From: Alteromonas naphthalenivorans
GTDB taxonomy: Bacteria; Pseudomonadota; Gammaproteobacteria; Enterobacterales; Alteromonadaceae
Reading direction: 5' to 3'
Length of the DNA: 64,000 nt
Assembly: GCF_000213655.1 (NCBI RefSeq)
Contig: NC_015554.1
Location: 2,418,001 to 2,482,000 of the forward strand
The stretch's first letter is position 1. Every line of letters begins with the position of its first letter. The notes beneath the pieces were generated by a model. It saw only the letters and a list, made by a program, of their open reading frames with translations. It did no database searches and was not told the origin of the DNA. A program made the translations under genes and the position numbers. Below are positions 1 through 9,610 of the stretch, piece by piece.

Positions 1-1576
1 CATGCTTAGCGTCTGTCAGGGTGACAGGAAGCACAATATCAAAGTTAGTACCTACATGCATTTCAGAGCGGAAATCTATCTCGCCATCCATTTTCTCAAC
101 TAACTGCTTTACGATAGACAGTCCTAGCCCCGTTCCACTGCCTTTAACGGCCGATTGCTTTTCCCCTTGTATAAAAGGAGTGAATAATGAAGCCTTAGTT
201 ACCCCATCCATTCCTTCACCAGTGTCTTCTATGGAAATTAGCAAATTAGGTACATTGAACGCTTCTTTAAGTGCTAAGTGTATAGAAATGTGACCTCGTG
301 AAGTAAACTTAATGGCGTTGTGCAATAGTTTGGAGATGATCTGCCCTATTCGATTGGCATCACCATTTATATAGGTATTTTCAGGAAACGAGAGAACCGC
401 GAATAACCGAAGGCCTTTTTCTTTGCACAAGGGTTTAAATACATCAATCAACTCTTCTGCCATTGCCCGCACGCAGAAGTCATTTTTCTTCAGTACAAGC
501 TCACCACTGGAGATTTCTGTGTAGTCTAAAACATCGTCTATAAGCATCAATAAACGGTCGGCGCTTTTTAGCGCCAAATCAGTTTTTCGCTCTCGAATAT
601 TCACTCGCTGCTCAAACTTTATGGCCTGTAACATTCCCGTAATACCATTAAGCGGCGTTCTTAGTTCGTGACTGATACGAGATAACAAATTACCTCGTTC
701 GTTAAAGGCCGCTTCTACCTCTTTCTGTCTTGCTTCAAGCTCCAGGCGAAGCTTTACAGACTTATCAACATTTTGAAACGTACCGAATAACCGAACACAT
801 TGGCCTTCAAACATTTCAGCCATGCCGTGATTTTCGATCCATATAGGTTTTCCCTTTGCAGTTATGATCTGCAAGGTAGCGCTCCATGGTTCACCTGTTT
901 CTATAGCGTGATTAACTAACCTTGTTATTTCATCACGATCTGCACCCTCTTTATAAAACTCGATAGCAGAGCCAAGCTCTGGGGCGTAGTTTTGAGGCAC
1001 TTCATGGATAACGCGGGTTTGAGAAGACCAGAAAAGGGCATTTTCAACGATATCAACTTCCCACACACCGATATTTGCCACTGACTGTAGCTTTTCAAAT
1101 AACTCGGCATGTTTAAGTGAATTGTCGTCTGCTCCACGTTCTTTTTGTAAAACGCTTTCCAGCCAGTTATCGAGCAACGATAACTTCCCTTTATCGTAGG
1201 AAAAATCGACATCTTCTATGCTGTTTGCCAGTATTAACACAACGTGGTAGTGACCAACACGGTGAATACGGCCAATAATAAAGTCTTTCGCCGATAAATT
1301 TTGCTTTGCCCATAGTTTAACCTCAGCGCAGCTTTCTAACTGACTGGAAGGAAGAGAGTCAATATCAACAGGAAAAGGGGGTAGTAGGTATTTATTAGGC
1401 GCTAGAGAGGCGGCGGCTTTAGCGATAACGTCTATATGCTCACCCGTAACGTGCAAGAGTAAGCCTTGCTGCATGGATAATATGTCACAACCAGATTTAA
1501 GTACTTTTTCAAAGTTAAGCACTGTTGATGAAACGGAAATAGGGTACTGTTCTTTACTATCGAATTGTTGAGACAT
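1..1576 (-). CDS. PAS-containing sensor histidine kinase, 3' end beyond the window
   Basis: This is a membrane-independent sensor kinase that probably autophosphorylates on His and passes phosphate to response regulators. Translating the minus strand from ATG at 1574-1576 gives about 525 residues before the window edge. A poorly defined N-terminal sensory region is followed by a PAS-like region (roughly 160-280), the HisKA box SHELRTPLNG with its His near residue 300, and a HATPase domain with DTGEGMDG and GTGLGLSIVKQL motifs near 430-500. No transmembrane segment is visible. The frame is still open at base 1, so a C-terminal receiver domain (hybrid kinase) is possible. It lies downstream of two receiver-GGDEF genes on the same strand and near an HPt gene, which suggests one phosphorelay. 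Confidence 0.85.
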   Translation of the reverse strand, partial: MSQQFDSKEQYPISVSSTVLNFEKVLKSGCDILSMQQGLLLHVTGEHIDVIAKAAASLAPNKYLLPPFPVDIDSLPSSQLESCAEVKLWAKQNLSAKDFIIGRIHRVGHYHVVLILANSIEDVDFSYDKGKLSLLDNWLESVLQKERGADDNSLKHAELFEKLQSVANIGVWEVDIVENALFWSSQTRVIHEVPQNYAPELGSAIEFYKEGADRDEITRLVNHAIETGEPWSATLQIITAKGKPIWIENHGMAEMFEGQCVRLFGTFQNVDKSVKLRLELEARQKEVEAAFNERGNLLSRISHELRTPLNGITGMLQAIKFEQRVNIRERKTDLALKSADRLLMLIDDVLDYTEISSGELVLKKNDFCVRAMAEELIDVFKPLCKEKGLRLFAVLSFPENTYINGDANRIGQIISKLLHNAIKFTSRGHISIHLALKEAFNVPNLLISIEDTGEGMDGVTKASLFTPFIQGEKQSAVKGSGTGLGLSIVKQLVEKMDGEIDFRSEMHVGTNFDIVLPVTLTDAKH

Positions 1577-1720
1577 AGCAAACCGCCATTAAAATCAAGA
1601 AGCCCTCTAAGGGAGAGAGGAGCTACTACAGCTTTTACACTGCTCCATTAAGGCAATAATAGTGGTTTTACAAAAGAAAAAAAATTAAACAATAGGCTAT
1701 TATTCTAACGGAGAAGCCGA

Positions 1721-2638
1721 TTAACCTATTGCGCGATTACGCCCAGCTTCTTTGGCTTCAAAAAGAAAAATATCAGCTGATTCGATAAGTGAAGATATGC
1801 CGGTGTCTTGCAATTCATTAGCAGGCCTTACAGCATAGCCAGCGCTAATACTTAGCTTTCCATCCTTGCCCGCATAATGCGTGATATTCTCACTACTTAT
1901 TGCAGCCACAATGTCTTCAGCAACTTTCTTAACCCCGTTCATGTCGGTATACGGCAAAACCAGCATAAACTCTTCACCGCCAAATCGAATGGCTGCATCT
2001 TTGGGACGGCGCGCATGCGCCCCAATAATGGCTGCTACTTGTTGAAGGCAGATATCACCTTGAAGGTGGCCATAGTTATCGTTGTACAGCTTAAAAAAAT
2101 CGATATCCATCATGATGACGCCGAGCGAGCTATGGTCACGAGCCACTTGTTTTACTAATAATGGAATTTCATTACTTAAGTACAGCCGGTTGTATAAGCC
2201 CGTTAACTGATCGTGAAACGTCATTCTTTCAAGCAGCTCTGTACGTAGCTTACCTTGTAAATGGTTTTTTATGCGGTGAACCAGTGTAGAAGCGGTAACC
2301 GGCTTCAACACAAAATCAGAGGCTCCCACTTCCCAACACATATTTTCAGTTTCGACATCAATCGTAGAGGTGACAAAGACAACAGGTATCTGGGCGGTAT
2401 CAGCTTTGTCTTTTAAGGTACGACAAACAGTAAGGCCATCGACATCCGGCATGTTCATATCTAACAGAATGAGGTCAGGATTGTGTATCACACATTGGTC
2501 AATAGCCTCTTCACCGTTTGACGCAGAAATACAGTTAACAAAAGGCTCAAGTATAGAAGTAAGCAGCATTCTGCTAATAGGCTCATCATCGACCACGAGT
2601 ACCTTGCATGCCGAGTATGGTTTTAGTTCTAACTGCAT
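1721..2638 (-). CDS. Response regulator with diguanylate cyclase output (REC-GGDEF)
   Basis: This protein is predicted to make cyclic di-GMP when its receiver is phosphorylated. In its 305 residues, the receiver (about 10-125) has the acidic pair in VVDDEP and the phosphoacceptor Asp near residue 60 (LILLDMNMPDVDG). A GGDEF domain follows (about 135-305) with active-site RFGGEEF near residue 220. An RPKD sequence sits five residues before GGEEF, matching the RxxD inhibitory I-site, so product feedback is expected. It lies about 125 bp downstream of the REC-PAS-GGDEF-EAL gene and upstream of the histidine kinase, all on the minus strand. Confidence 0.93.
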   Translation of the reverse strand: MQLELKPYSACKVLVVDDEPISRMLLTSILEPFVNCISASNGEEAIDQCVIHNPDLILLDMNMPDVDGLTVCRTLKDKADTAQIPVVFVTSTIDVETENMCWEVGASDFVLKPVTASTLVHRIKNHLQGKLRTELLERMTFHDQLTGLYNRLYLSNEIPLLVKQVARDHSSLGVIMMDIDFFKLYNDNYGHLQGDICLQQVAAIIGAHARRPKDAAIRFGGEEFMLVLPYTDMNGVKKVAEDIVAAISSENITHYAGKDGKLSISAGYAVRPANELQDTGISSLIESADIFLFEAKEAGRNRAIG

Positions 2639-2764
2639 AAATTTAACAGGACTGTCTTAAGAGAATGAAGGGAAAAAAGCATAAAGTTATATTACAGCAT
2701 TACTTAAAAGATATTAAGCCAAAAAAGACAAACTGCCATCTTTTCAGGTTTTTAAAGTTTACGC

Positions 2765-4870
2765 TTACGTCATCATTGTCTTCTGGTTTAAAAACCGTGT
2801 GGTAAATTCATCTTCTGATATCGGTTTACACATGTAGTAGCCTTGACCATATTCACAGCCTAACTGCCTAAGCGAGTGAAACTGCAATTCGGTTTCAAGC
2901 CCCTCTGCCACTAAGACCATGTTAAGGCAATTACCGAGACGAACAATAGCCGTCACTATATCAAGCGCTTGGGGTTCGGTATCCATGTCTTTTATAAAAG
3001 ATCGATCAATCTTAAGTACGTTTAAAGGAAACTGACGTAAGTAAGACAAGCTTGAGTAGCCGGTGCCAAAGTCATCTAGTGCTAACGAGAGCCCTAACGA
3101 GGAAAGCGCTAGTAATACGTTTCGCGTTTGATCGAAATCAGCCATCAATGCAGACTCCGTTACCTCTAATTCTAATAGCCCCGGATCGATTCCGGTCGAC
3201 AAAATAACTTCCCCAACTTCTTTTGCAAAACTAGGGTTTGCTATTTGCTGCGCTGACACATTTACCGCAATTTTAAACGGTTCATTCGCTTCAACGCATT
3301 TAGCAATAAACTCACAACTTTTGACCAAAACTTGCTTACCTAAGCGATGAATCAACCCTGTTTCTTCAGACAATGGAATAAATTCATCTGGTGAAACAAT
3401 ACTGCCATCGTCATCAATCAATCTAACGAGGCTTTCTGCGCCAACGACTTTGTTTAAGTTTAAATCATATTTAGGTTGGAAAAATATTGCCAAGCTGTTG
3501 TTATCAAGTGCTGTACGAAGCTTTACTTCCATTTCAACCCGCTTGCGCATGGCAAGTTTCAAATCTTTCGAGAAGAAGCTGAACTTGTCTTTGCCAGTCG
3601 CTTTTGCGCGATACATGGCGGTGTCAGAGTGGCGCATCATTTCTTCTGCACTAGAAGCATCTTGAGGGAACAAGCTAATACCAATACTCAAACTAAGTTG
3701 GTGATACTGACCATCAATATGAATAGGCTCTCTTGCACTTTGCAAACAGTTCATTGCCACTCCATCGACACTTAAACCACTAACATGAGTTAATAAACAT
3801 GCAAACTCATCACCGCCCACCCTTGCGACCGTTGCTGACGGACCGCATGCTTGTTGAAGACGCTTTGATATAGATAGAATAATAGAGTCGCCGATTTTGT
3901 GACCTAGTGCATCGTTTAAATATTTAAAATTATCAATGTCTATAAGTAACAAAGCGACACTATGCTTCGCTTTGTCGGTGCGATTAATAGATTGAACAAT
4001 TTTGTCGTGCAATAACACCCGATTAGGTAAGCCAGTAAGTTGATCGTGATTAGCGACATGGGTCATTTGAACGGCCATCGCCACCGATTCAGACACATCT
4101 TGGAATACAACGACTGAGCCTTTAACTCTCCCTTGTGTGTCTAATATCGGTGAAGCGGTATCTTCTACCCTGCACTCTTTACCTTGCTTGCTGACTAACT
4201 TTACGTTGAACGCCATAGCAACAGGCCGCTTAACCTTCATGGTATATAACGCTGGGTTAATCACTCCAGCATTAGTCGTGGCGTCTCGTAACTCCATAAT
4301 GTCGTCCACCATTCGCCCGCACGCTTCAAATTCATTAAAGCCAGTTAAGCGCTGAGCGACCGGGTTAATAAAAGTCACAATACCGTCGGCATCTGTGGCG
4401 ATAACCCCATCAGCGATAGCATTAAGTGTAATATTTAGCTGCTCTTTTTCTTCGAGTACCCTTTCGTTGTAAATAGATAGCTGTGATTTTTGCCGTTGCA
4501 TTAGCAGGTGATTCTTTACCCGCATCCTACAAATTTCGATATCTATAGGCTTAGCAATAAAATCTATTGCACCCAATGCGAGTGCTTTTCGCTCATTTTC
4601 ACTGTCGGTAAACGATGTAACAAAGAGTATCGGAATTTCTCGTAATCCCAAATCAGCCTTAATAGCCCTGCAGATGTCGAAACCTGACCGCTTAGGCATA
4701 CTGATATCAAGAATAATTAAATCGGGTTTGTGAATTTGAACAAGATGGAGGGCTTCTAAGCTGTTGCTGGTGCTAATTACGTTCGCTAAACTACTTACAG
4801 CAGATTCTATAATGACGATATTAACGGGTTCGTCATCAACAATAAGCACTTTTTGCGCTCGCATATCCAT
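2765..4870 (-). CDS. Response regulator with PAS, GGDEF and EAL domains
   Basis: This 701-residue c-di-GMP turnover protein begins with a receiver (acidic pair in IVDDEP, phosphoacceptor Asp near 55 in LIILDISMPK). A short coiled-coil-like linker leads to a PAS domain (about 145-270), a GGDEF domain with intact RVGGDEF near 390, and an EAL domain (about 450-690) with ESLVRL in place of canonical EALLR and a conserved DDFGTGYSSL. No RxxD I-site precedes GGDEF (GPSA is present instead). Both catalytic domains look intact, so the net activity cannot be decided from sequence. It is the first gene of a minus-strand set with the REC-GGDEF protein and histidine kinase. Confidence 0.93.
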   Translation of the reverse strand: MDMRAQKVLIVDDEPVNIVIIESAVSSLANVISTSNSLEALHLVQIHKPDLIILDISMPKRSGFDICRAIKADLGLREIPILFVTSFTDSENERKALALGAIDFIAKPIDIEICRMRVKNHLLMQRQKSQLSIYNERVLEEKEQLNITLNAIADGVIATDADGIVTFINPVAQRLTGFNEFEACGRMVDDIMELRDATTNAGVINPALYTMKVKRPVAMAFNVKLVSKQGKECRVEDTASPILDTQGRVKGSVVVFQDVSESVAMAVQMTHVANHDQLTGLPNRVLLHDKIVQSINRTDKAKHSVALLLIDIDNFKYLNDALGHKIGDSIILSISKRLQQACGPSATVARVGGDEFACLLTHVSGLSVDGVAMNCLQSAREPIHIDGQYHQLSLSIGISLFPQDASSAEEMMRHSDTAMYRAKATGKDKFSFFSKDLKLAMRKRVEMEVKLRTALDNNSLAIFFQPKYDLNLNKVVGAESLVRLIDDDGSIVSPDEFIPLSEETGLIHRLGKQVLVKSCEFIAKCVEANEPFKIAVNVSAQQIANPSFAKEVGEVILSTGIDPGLLELEVTESALMADFDQTRNVLLALSSLGLSLALDDFGTGYSSLSYLRQFPLNVLKIDRSFIKDMDTEPQALDIVTAIVRLGNCLNMVLVAEGLETELQFHSLRQLGCEYGQGYYMCKPISEDEFTTRFLNQKTMMT

Positions 4871-4978
4871 AGCTATCGTTTCTCCTTATTTACCTATTTC
4901 TCTATGTAAGTATCGGCCATGCTATGCTTTTCGTTATTAGCCTTTAGTCTACATTCAACTGCACTTATGTTATCGGCA

Positions 4979-5030
4979 TTGTTCTTGCTGATTGTAATTG
5001 CTAATTGTTCTTGCTGATTGTAATTGCTGA
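4979..5030. repeat. Perfect-type tandem 26-bp duplication in the 379-bp gap before the HPt gene
   Basis: A 26-bp unit beginning TTGTTCTTGCTGATTG occurs twice head to tail (4979-5004 and 5005-5030), with one difference near the end. It lies in the divergent intergenic region 4871-5249 between the REC-PAS-GGDEF-EAL gene and the HPt gene. The rest of that gap is AT-rich with no convincing gene. The repeat could be slipped-strand duplication or paired regulator sites. Confidence 0.8.
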
Positions 5031-5249
5031 TGCATTTACAGTACCGATTATGTCGTAAAGCGCTACTGAGAAGTCGTTGTTATACGATAAGTGCCACAAG
5101 AGCGATAAAGAAATACTTAAGTCTGTCTTCATTAAAACAGCCGAAATCTCGCTAGAACTGGGTTCACATTTAAATTTTTTTGATATACAGTTTTCGTTCT
5201 ACAGTAAATGTTCTCACTACACACTTGGTTTACAAGGCAAAAATAACTT

Positions 5250-5600
5250 ATGAGTTTTGAAAGTACGTCGCTTTGGCTACGTGAAAAAGCACTGCAACGC
5301 TTGGCAGGAAACCACGCGCTTTTAAAACGTGTTGTTGAAATGTTCATTGATCAAATCGATGAAAAACACTTAACGCTTACTACAGCGGTTTCAAATAGAA
5401 ATTTAGAAGACGTTCGCTTTACCAGCCATGCTATTAAAGGTGTATCGGGTGATGTGGGCGCCGAGGCATTGCGCCAGAAAGCCTCATCCATCGAAATATT
5501 GTCGGCATCAGGTGATTGGAATGAAATTGAAGTAAACGTTAGCGCGTTGGCGTCAGTAATCGACGCCACTAAATCGGAAATGGCTGCCGCCCACGCCTAG
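5250..5600 (+). CDS. HPt (histidine phosphotransfer) domain protein
   Basis: This is a 116-residue stand-alone histidine phosphotransfer protein that would shuttle phosphate between receivers of hybrid kinases and response regulators. The signature SHAIKGVSGDVG places the phosphorylatable His at residue 60, inside a four-helix bundle-sized protein. It is divergent from the REC-PAS-GGDEF-EAL gene and convergent with adenine deaminase. The neighbouring receivers at 1721-4870 are its likely partners (inference from location). The length is normal for single HPt proteins. Confidence 0.9.
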   Translation: MSFESTSLWLREKALQRLAGNHALLKRVVEMFIDQIDEKHLTLTTAVSNRNLEDVRFTSHAIKGVSGDVGAEALRQKASSIEILSASGDWNEIEVNVSALASVIDATKSEMAAAHA

Positions 5601-5626
5601 AAAGATGAGATGAGCGGCTTATCATT

Positions 5627-6631
5627 TTAGCGTGTTAACGAATGTATATGCGCAATGTGTTGTTGTTTAATGTCATCCGGTAAAAAGCTAGCCGCAAAAC
5701 TATTAATAGCAAGTTGCTTCACGTGTGCTTCGGTTACAGGCAATGCATCACACAGGGCTATATAGTTATCATTCAAAAACCCACCAAAATACGTAGGATC
5801 GTCCGAATTCACAGTAACCATTAAACCCTCATCGAGTAGCGATAATATATTGTGTTTGGCTAAGTCATCTACCACACACAATTTCAGATTACTTAATGGA
5901 CACACGGTAAGAGGAATTTGATTGGCGTTTATGTAAGCCATTAACTTCTCGTCTTCCTGACACCTTACGCCATGATCAATTCGGTCAACGTTAAGCAAGT
6001 CTAATGCTTCCCAAATATATTCTGGCGGCCCCTCTTCACCTGCATGCGCGACTATTTTAAACCCAAGAGCTCGCGCTTCTCGAAACACCCGTTCGAATTT
6101 AGATGGTGGATGACCCAGTTCAGAACTGTCTAAACCCACCGCATCTATAACACTGTAATAAGGTTTGGCAGCTTCAAGTGTGGCGAACGCGTCGCTTTCT
6201 GGTAAATGCCTTAAGAAAGACATAATTAAGTAACTAGAAATACCGTACTGCTTTTGTGCATCTTTCATGGCCCGTAAAAAACCTGGCATGAACACATCAA
6301 ATCCTATACCTCTTGCGGTATGGGTTTGCGGGTCGAACATGATTTCAGTGTGAACCACGTTATCTTCATGACAGCGGGTGAAATACGCCCACATTAACGC
6401 GTAAAAATCATCTTCATCAATGAGCACGCCCGCACCGGCATAGTATATGTCGAGGAAGCTTTGCAAATTAGTAAATTGATAGGCAGCAGCTATCTCTTCA
6501 ATGCTTTTATATGGCAACGTGATACTATGTTTACTTGCCAGGTGCCACATAAGCTCAGGTGTTAGGCTGCCTTCTATATGCAAGTGCAGTTCAGCCTTCG
6601 GGAGTTTTTGAATTATTGTTGATAGCGACAT
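5627..6631 (-). CDS. Adenine deaminase (adenosine deaminase-like family)
   Basis: This predicted zinc hydrolase probably converts adenine to hypoxanthine. The metal-site motifs of the adenosine/adenine deaminase superfamily are present: HLH at residues 16-18 in [17 protein letters not shown] near 196-201, and an SDDPTYFGG near 276. The NSDDP-x-YFGG form is typical of the adenine-specific (Aah1-like) branch rather than E. coli Add, which is why adenine is preferred as substrate. Length 334 is typical. It is divergent from the NCS2 permease and adjoins the purine operon, supplying hypoxanthine to XdhAB. Adenosine as substrate cannot be excluded. Confidence 0.88.
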   Translation of the reverse strand: MSLSTIIQKLPKAELHLHIEGSLTPELMWHLASKHSITLPYKSIEEIAAAYQFTNLQSFLDIYYAGAGVLIDEDDFYALMWAYFTRCHEDNVVHTEIMFDPQTHTARGIGFDVFMPGFLRAMKDAQKQYGISSYLIMSFLRHLPESDAFATLEAAKPYYSVIDAVGLDSSELGHPPSKFERVFREARALGFKIVAHAGEEGPPEYIWEALDLLNVDRIDHGVRCQEDEKLMAYINANQIPLTVCPLSNLKLCVVDDLAKHNILSLLDEGLMVTVNSDDPTYFGGFLNDNYIALCDALPVTEAHVKQLAINSFAASFLPDDIKQQHIAHIHSLTR

Positions 6632-6844
6632 GGCCCCTCACAGTTAGAAGCGCACCATTTTGATGCAATTTGATCTTAATTAGTGCGCAACTTCTTTTCT
6701 AGCGTTGATTTAGTCAGGCGTTCTTATAACGCTTCCAATGTGAAATACGCGGTTTTTAAAACCTATATTAGTTAATTTCACTGGCGTAACACTGACTTTG
6801 CGTATTCTGGCTATGTTTACCGTAGCACAAAACGCACCAACAAA

Positions 6845-6860
6845 CTGACTAAGTGGTCAA
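6845..6860. promoter_or_regulatory. RutR-like operator upstream of the purine permease
   Basis: CTGACTAAGTGGTCAA matches 12 of the 14 defined positions of the published E. coli RutR box TTGACCA-NN-TGGTCAA. It sits about 60 bp before the permease start, in the divergent region shared with adenine deaminase. A RutR-like TetR gene lies 3 kb away (9600-10259), and a second match lies before xdhA. The role is inferred. Confidence 0.6.
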
Positions 6861-6919
6861 GTTTTTGCTTCATGCAACAACAAATAATGATAAATGACTC
6901 AACGCATAGAGAAATCTAC

Positions 6920-8251
6920 ATGTCTAATAACGTATTAGAGCGCCTTTTTAAGCTTCAGGCGCATGGAACCACAATAAAAACAGAAGTGGTAGCGGGGCTA
7001 ACCACTTTTGCCGCCATGTCGTACATCTTAGTGGTAAACCCTGGGATCCTTGGTTTAAGTGGCATGCCTATCGAAGGGTTAATAACGGTAACCGCGCTAG
7101 CTGCCTGTTTGGGCACTTTATTGATGGCGTTTATGACTAACTACCCCATTGCGCTTGCGCCAGGTATGGGTTTAAACGCTTTTTTTGCTTTTACTATTTG
7201 TTTATCTCGAGAGATTCCCTGGGAAGCGGCCCTTGGCATAGTATTTTGGAACGGTATTCTCTTTTTAATTCTGTCCTTAACTGGGGTGAGGACTAAAGTT
7301 GCTGAGTCTATTCCCCCGGCCCTCAAAATTGGTGTGCAATGCGGCATAGGGTTATTTATTGCCTTTATTGGCCTTAAAAATGCGGGACTGGTTGTAGACA
7401 ATCCGGCTACCTTTGTGGGTCTTGGTGATTTATCTGACCCTGCGGTAATGCTTGCGCTACTTGGTATTATTTTTACTATTGTGATGGTAGTGAAAAAGGT
7501 TACCGGAGGCATTCTTATATCTATTGTGTTGCTTACCGTAATTGGTGCCTTCGTGCCAACCGAGAATGGCATGTTAACTGCAACGCCTGAAGCCATTATC
7601 GGCTTACCAGAACCAATTTCGAATACCTTTATGGCAATGGACTTTTGGTACCCTATTGACCATATCGCTGAAACTTGGGATTTAATATTTGCACTAATGT
7701 TTGTGAATATGTTCGACACTATAGGTACGTTAATCGGTGTTTCTCGCCGTGCGAACTTGCTAGATAAAAACGGAAGATTGCCTAAAATTGGCCCTGCCAT
7801 GACCGCCGATGCGTCTGCCAGTGTGGTAGGTGCATTTATTGGTACATCACCAGTAACCAGTTACGTAGAATCTGCTACTGGGGCGTCTGCAGGTGGTAGA
7901 ACAGGATTAACCGCGGTAGTGGTTGCACTGTGTTTTATTTTTGCCTTGTTCCTTACCCCTTTAATGAAAGTCATTCCTTTGATGGCGACTACTCCAGCGC
8001 TTATCATGGTAGGCATTCTAATGATGGAAGCCATTCGCCAGATAGATTTCGACGATTTAGGTGCTCTTGCTACCGCAACCGTTGCGCTATTAGCTATGCC
8101 GCTCACATTCAGTATTAGTGAAGGTATTGCACTAGGTTTCATTACCTACGTTGGCATTAAGATGGGAACCGGTAAATTCAAAGAAGTCAGTGGGTTAACC
8201 TACGTGTTAGCGGGTGTGTTTATACTGCGCTATATATTTGACTTAAAATAG
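6920..8251 (+). CDS. NCS2/AzgA-type purine permease (guanine/hypoxanthine)
   Basis: This is an inner-membrane nucleobase:cation symporter with 12 or more hydrophobic segments over 443 residues. The N-terminus LQAHGTTIKTEVVAGLTTFAAMSYI, given here only as its key stretch TEVVAGLTTFAAMSYI, and the loop NMFDTIGTLIGV are characteristic of the PbuG/AzgA branch, which carries adenine, guanine or hypoxanthine. ATG at 6920 is preferred over an in-frame ATG at 6872. The 6920 start has an AGAG stretch upstream and gives the usual family N-terminus, whereas 6872 has no ribosome site. It is preceded by a RutR-like box and followed by a strong terminator. It probably imports the substrates of the neighbouring purine operon. 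Confidence 0.9.
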   Translation: MSNNVLERLFKLQAHGTTIKTEVVAGLTTFAAMSYILVVNPGILGLSGMPIEGLITVTALAACLGTLLMAFMTNYPIALAPGMGLNAFFAFTICLSREIPWEAALGIVFWNGILFLILSLTGVRTKVAESIPPALKIGVQCGIGLFIAFIGLKNAGLVVDNPATFVGLGDLSDPAVMLALLGIIFTIVMVVKKVTGGILISIVLLTVIGAFVPTENGMLTATPEAIIGLPEPISNTFMAMDFWYPIDHIAETWDLIFALMFVNMFDTIGTLIGVSRRANLLDKNGRLPKIGPAMTADASASVVGAFIGTSPVTSYVESATGASAGGRTGLTAVVVALCFIFALFLTPLMKVIPLMATTPALIMVGILMMEAIRQIDFDDLGALATATVALLAMPLTFSISEGIALGFITYVGIKMGTGKFKEVSGLTYVLAGVFILRYIFDLK

Positions 8252-8271
8252 CAAGCGCCAGCCTATGCCTA

Positions 8272-8309
8272 ACAAAAAAAAACGGTGAAGATAATCTTCA
8301 CCGTTTTTT
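8272..8309. terminator. Bidirectional rho-independent terminator
   Basis: AACGGTGAAGA and TCTTCACCGTT form a perfect 11-bp stem with a TAA loop (8281-8305). An A-tract lies on the left and a T-tract on the right. It can end both the permease transcript (+) and the lipoprotein transcript (-). Confidence 0.93.
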
Positions 8310-8374
8310 ATGCCTTAGGTAATCTATTCAGGCTAGGTGGATTACATAGCTTATAGAAATTGAGCTTGCTAACC

Positions 8375-8632
8375 CTACTCTAAACCATCGTAGCTAAAGG
8401 TAACGGCTTTATCGCCCATAAAGACTATCTTTACATGCTTCGCTTCTTCGTTACCCCAAACGCAAGATACTGCGCCCATGGTTTTTGAGCAATTATCTGC
8501 CGCCCCGATTACCGATGATACTTCATCTTGAGACATACCCATTTTTAATTTGTCGTAGTTCTCTTTATTTAGCTTTGAACAGCCCGTTAAAACGAGCGCA
8601 GTTAATAAACATAAGGCAATTTTTACTTTCAT
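8375..8632 (-). CDS. Small SmpA/BamE-like lipoprotein
   Basis: An 85-residue exported lipoprotein: a hydrophobic signal peptide ends in the lipobox LTGC (Cys near residue 18). It is followed by the YDKLKMGMSQDEVSSVIG pattern seen in SmpA/BamE-fold and DUF3862 lipoproteins. Ser follows the Cys, so outer-membrane localisation is expected. Two further Cys (near 48 and 57) could form a disulfide. It stands alone between the permease terminator and the puuE-tetR pair. The specific function is unknown. Confidence 0.75.
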   Translation of the reverse strand: MKVKIALCLLTALVLTGCSKLNKENYDKLKMGMSQDEVSSVIGAADNCSKTMGAVSCVWGNEEAKHVKIVFMGDKAVTFSYDGLE

Positions 8633-8683
8633 TTTTATATCTCCACTTTATATAGCGTAGCTTGCTTCTTATAGCTTTACACT

Positions 8684-9610
8684 TTACTGGGATTTTTCAA
8701 CTAAAGGATGTTCGGCTAGCCAATGTCGGGCAATGTCTTCACGGGTAGCCAGCCACACTTTGTCATGAGATTGCACATATTCAATAAAACGTTTTAACGC
8801 CGCCATTCTCGCAGGCCGCCCTAAAATACGGCAATGCATACCTATCGAAAGCATCTTAGGTGCTTTGCTGCCCTCGTCGTACAACACGTCGAACGCATCT
8901 TTAAGATATTGAAAGAACTGCTCGCCACTATTAAAACCTTGTGGGGCAGCAAAACGCATATCATTGGTATCTAGCGTATATGGCACCATTAAAAGAGGTT
9001 TGCTGTAATGATTATCAAAATAAGGTAAATCGTCGGCATAAGAGTCGGCGCAGTAGAGGATATCATCACGTTCAGCAATCAATTTAAGCGTATTAGGGCT
9101 GGTACGCCCCGTGTACCAACCAACCGGCTTCTTACCAGTAAGTTGCTCATGCAACATGATAGCGTCGTCTATTTCTTTTCGTTCAGTCTCTTCATCCATA
9201 TCTTGATAATGAACCCAACGCATAGCGTGGCTAGCTATTTCCCATTTAGCATCTAACATGGCTTGCACGGCATCTGGGTGACGTTGCATGGCCATAGTGA
9301 CACCAAAAACCGTTACCGGAATATTGTAGCTGGTGAGCAAACGATGAAGTCGCCAGAATCCCGCACGACTCCCGTATTCATAAATAGACTCCATACTAAG
9401 GTGCCTATCATTAAATGCTTGGGCACCAATAATTTCAGACAAAAAGGTTTCAGATTGCGCATCACCATGAAGCACGCAGTTCTCACCACCTTCTTCATAA
9501 TTTAAAACAAACTGGAGCGCAATTTTAGCGCCGTTCGGCCAATTGGCCTTAGGTACATCAGCCCCGTAACCTATAAGGTCGCGAGGGTAAGTATGGGAAT
9601 TATTCGACAT
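8684..9610 (-). CDS. puuE: Allantoinase PuuE (polysaccharide deacetylase-fold)
   Basis: This is predicted to hydrolyse allantoin to allantoate. It is the polysaccharide-deacetylase type of allantoinase, unrelated to the amidohydrolase type. YPRDLIGYG at the N-terminus, the NYEEGGE segment and the SHAMRW/HCRILGRPARM motifs are characteristic. The start is placed at ATG 9608-9610 (MSNNSH), which gives the normal N-terminus, rather than an upstream in-frame codon at 9655. The start overlaps the last codons of the RutR-like gene, so the two are co-transcribed and translationally coupled. It would complete the urate-to-allantoate route of the divergent xdh operon. No allantoate-degrading gene was seen in the window. 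Confidence 0.88.
   Translation of the reverse strand: MSNNSHTYPRDLIGYGADVPKANWPNGAKIALQFVLNYEEGGENCVLHGDAQSETFLSEIIGAQAFNDRHLSMESIYEYGSRAGFWRLHRLLTSYNIPVTVFGVTMAMQRHPDAVQAMLDAKWEIASHAMRWVHYQDMDEETERKEIDDAIMLHEQLTGKKPVGWYTGRTSPNTLKLIAERDDILYCADSYADDLPYFDNHYSKPLLMVPYTLDTNDMRFAAPQGFNSGEQFFQYLKDAFDVLYDEGSKAPKMLSIGMHCRILGRPARMAALKRFIEYVQSHDKVWLATREDIARHWLAEHPLVEKSQ

Noticed and set aside
7141-7800. 219-codon open frame on the minus strand within the purine permease
   Set aside because: It runs antisense to a clearly conserved membrane protein. Composition and lack of domains show it is a shadow frame.
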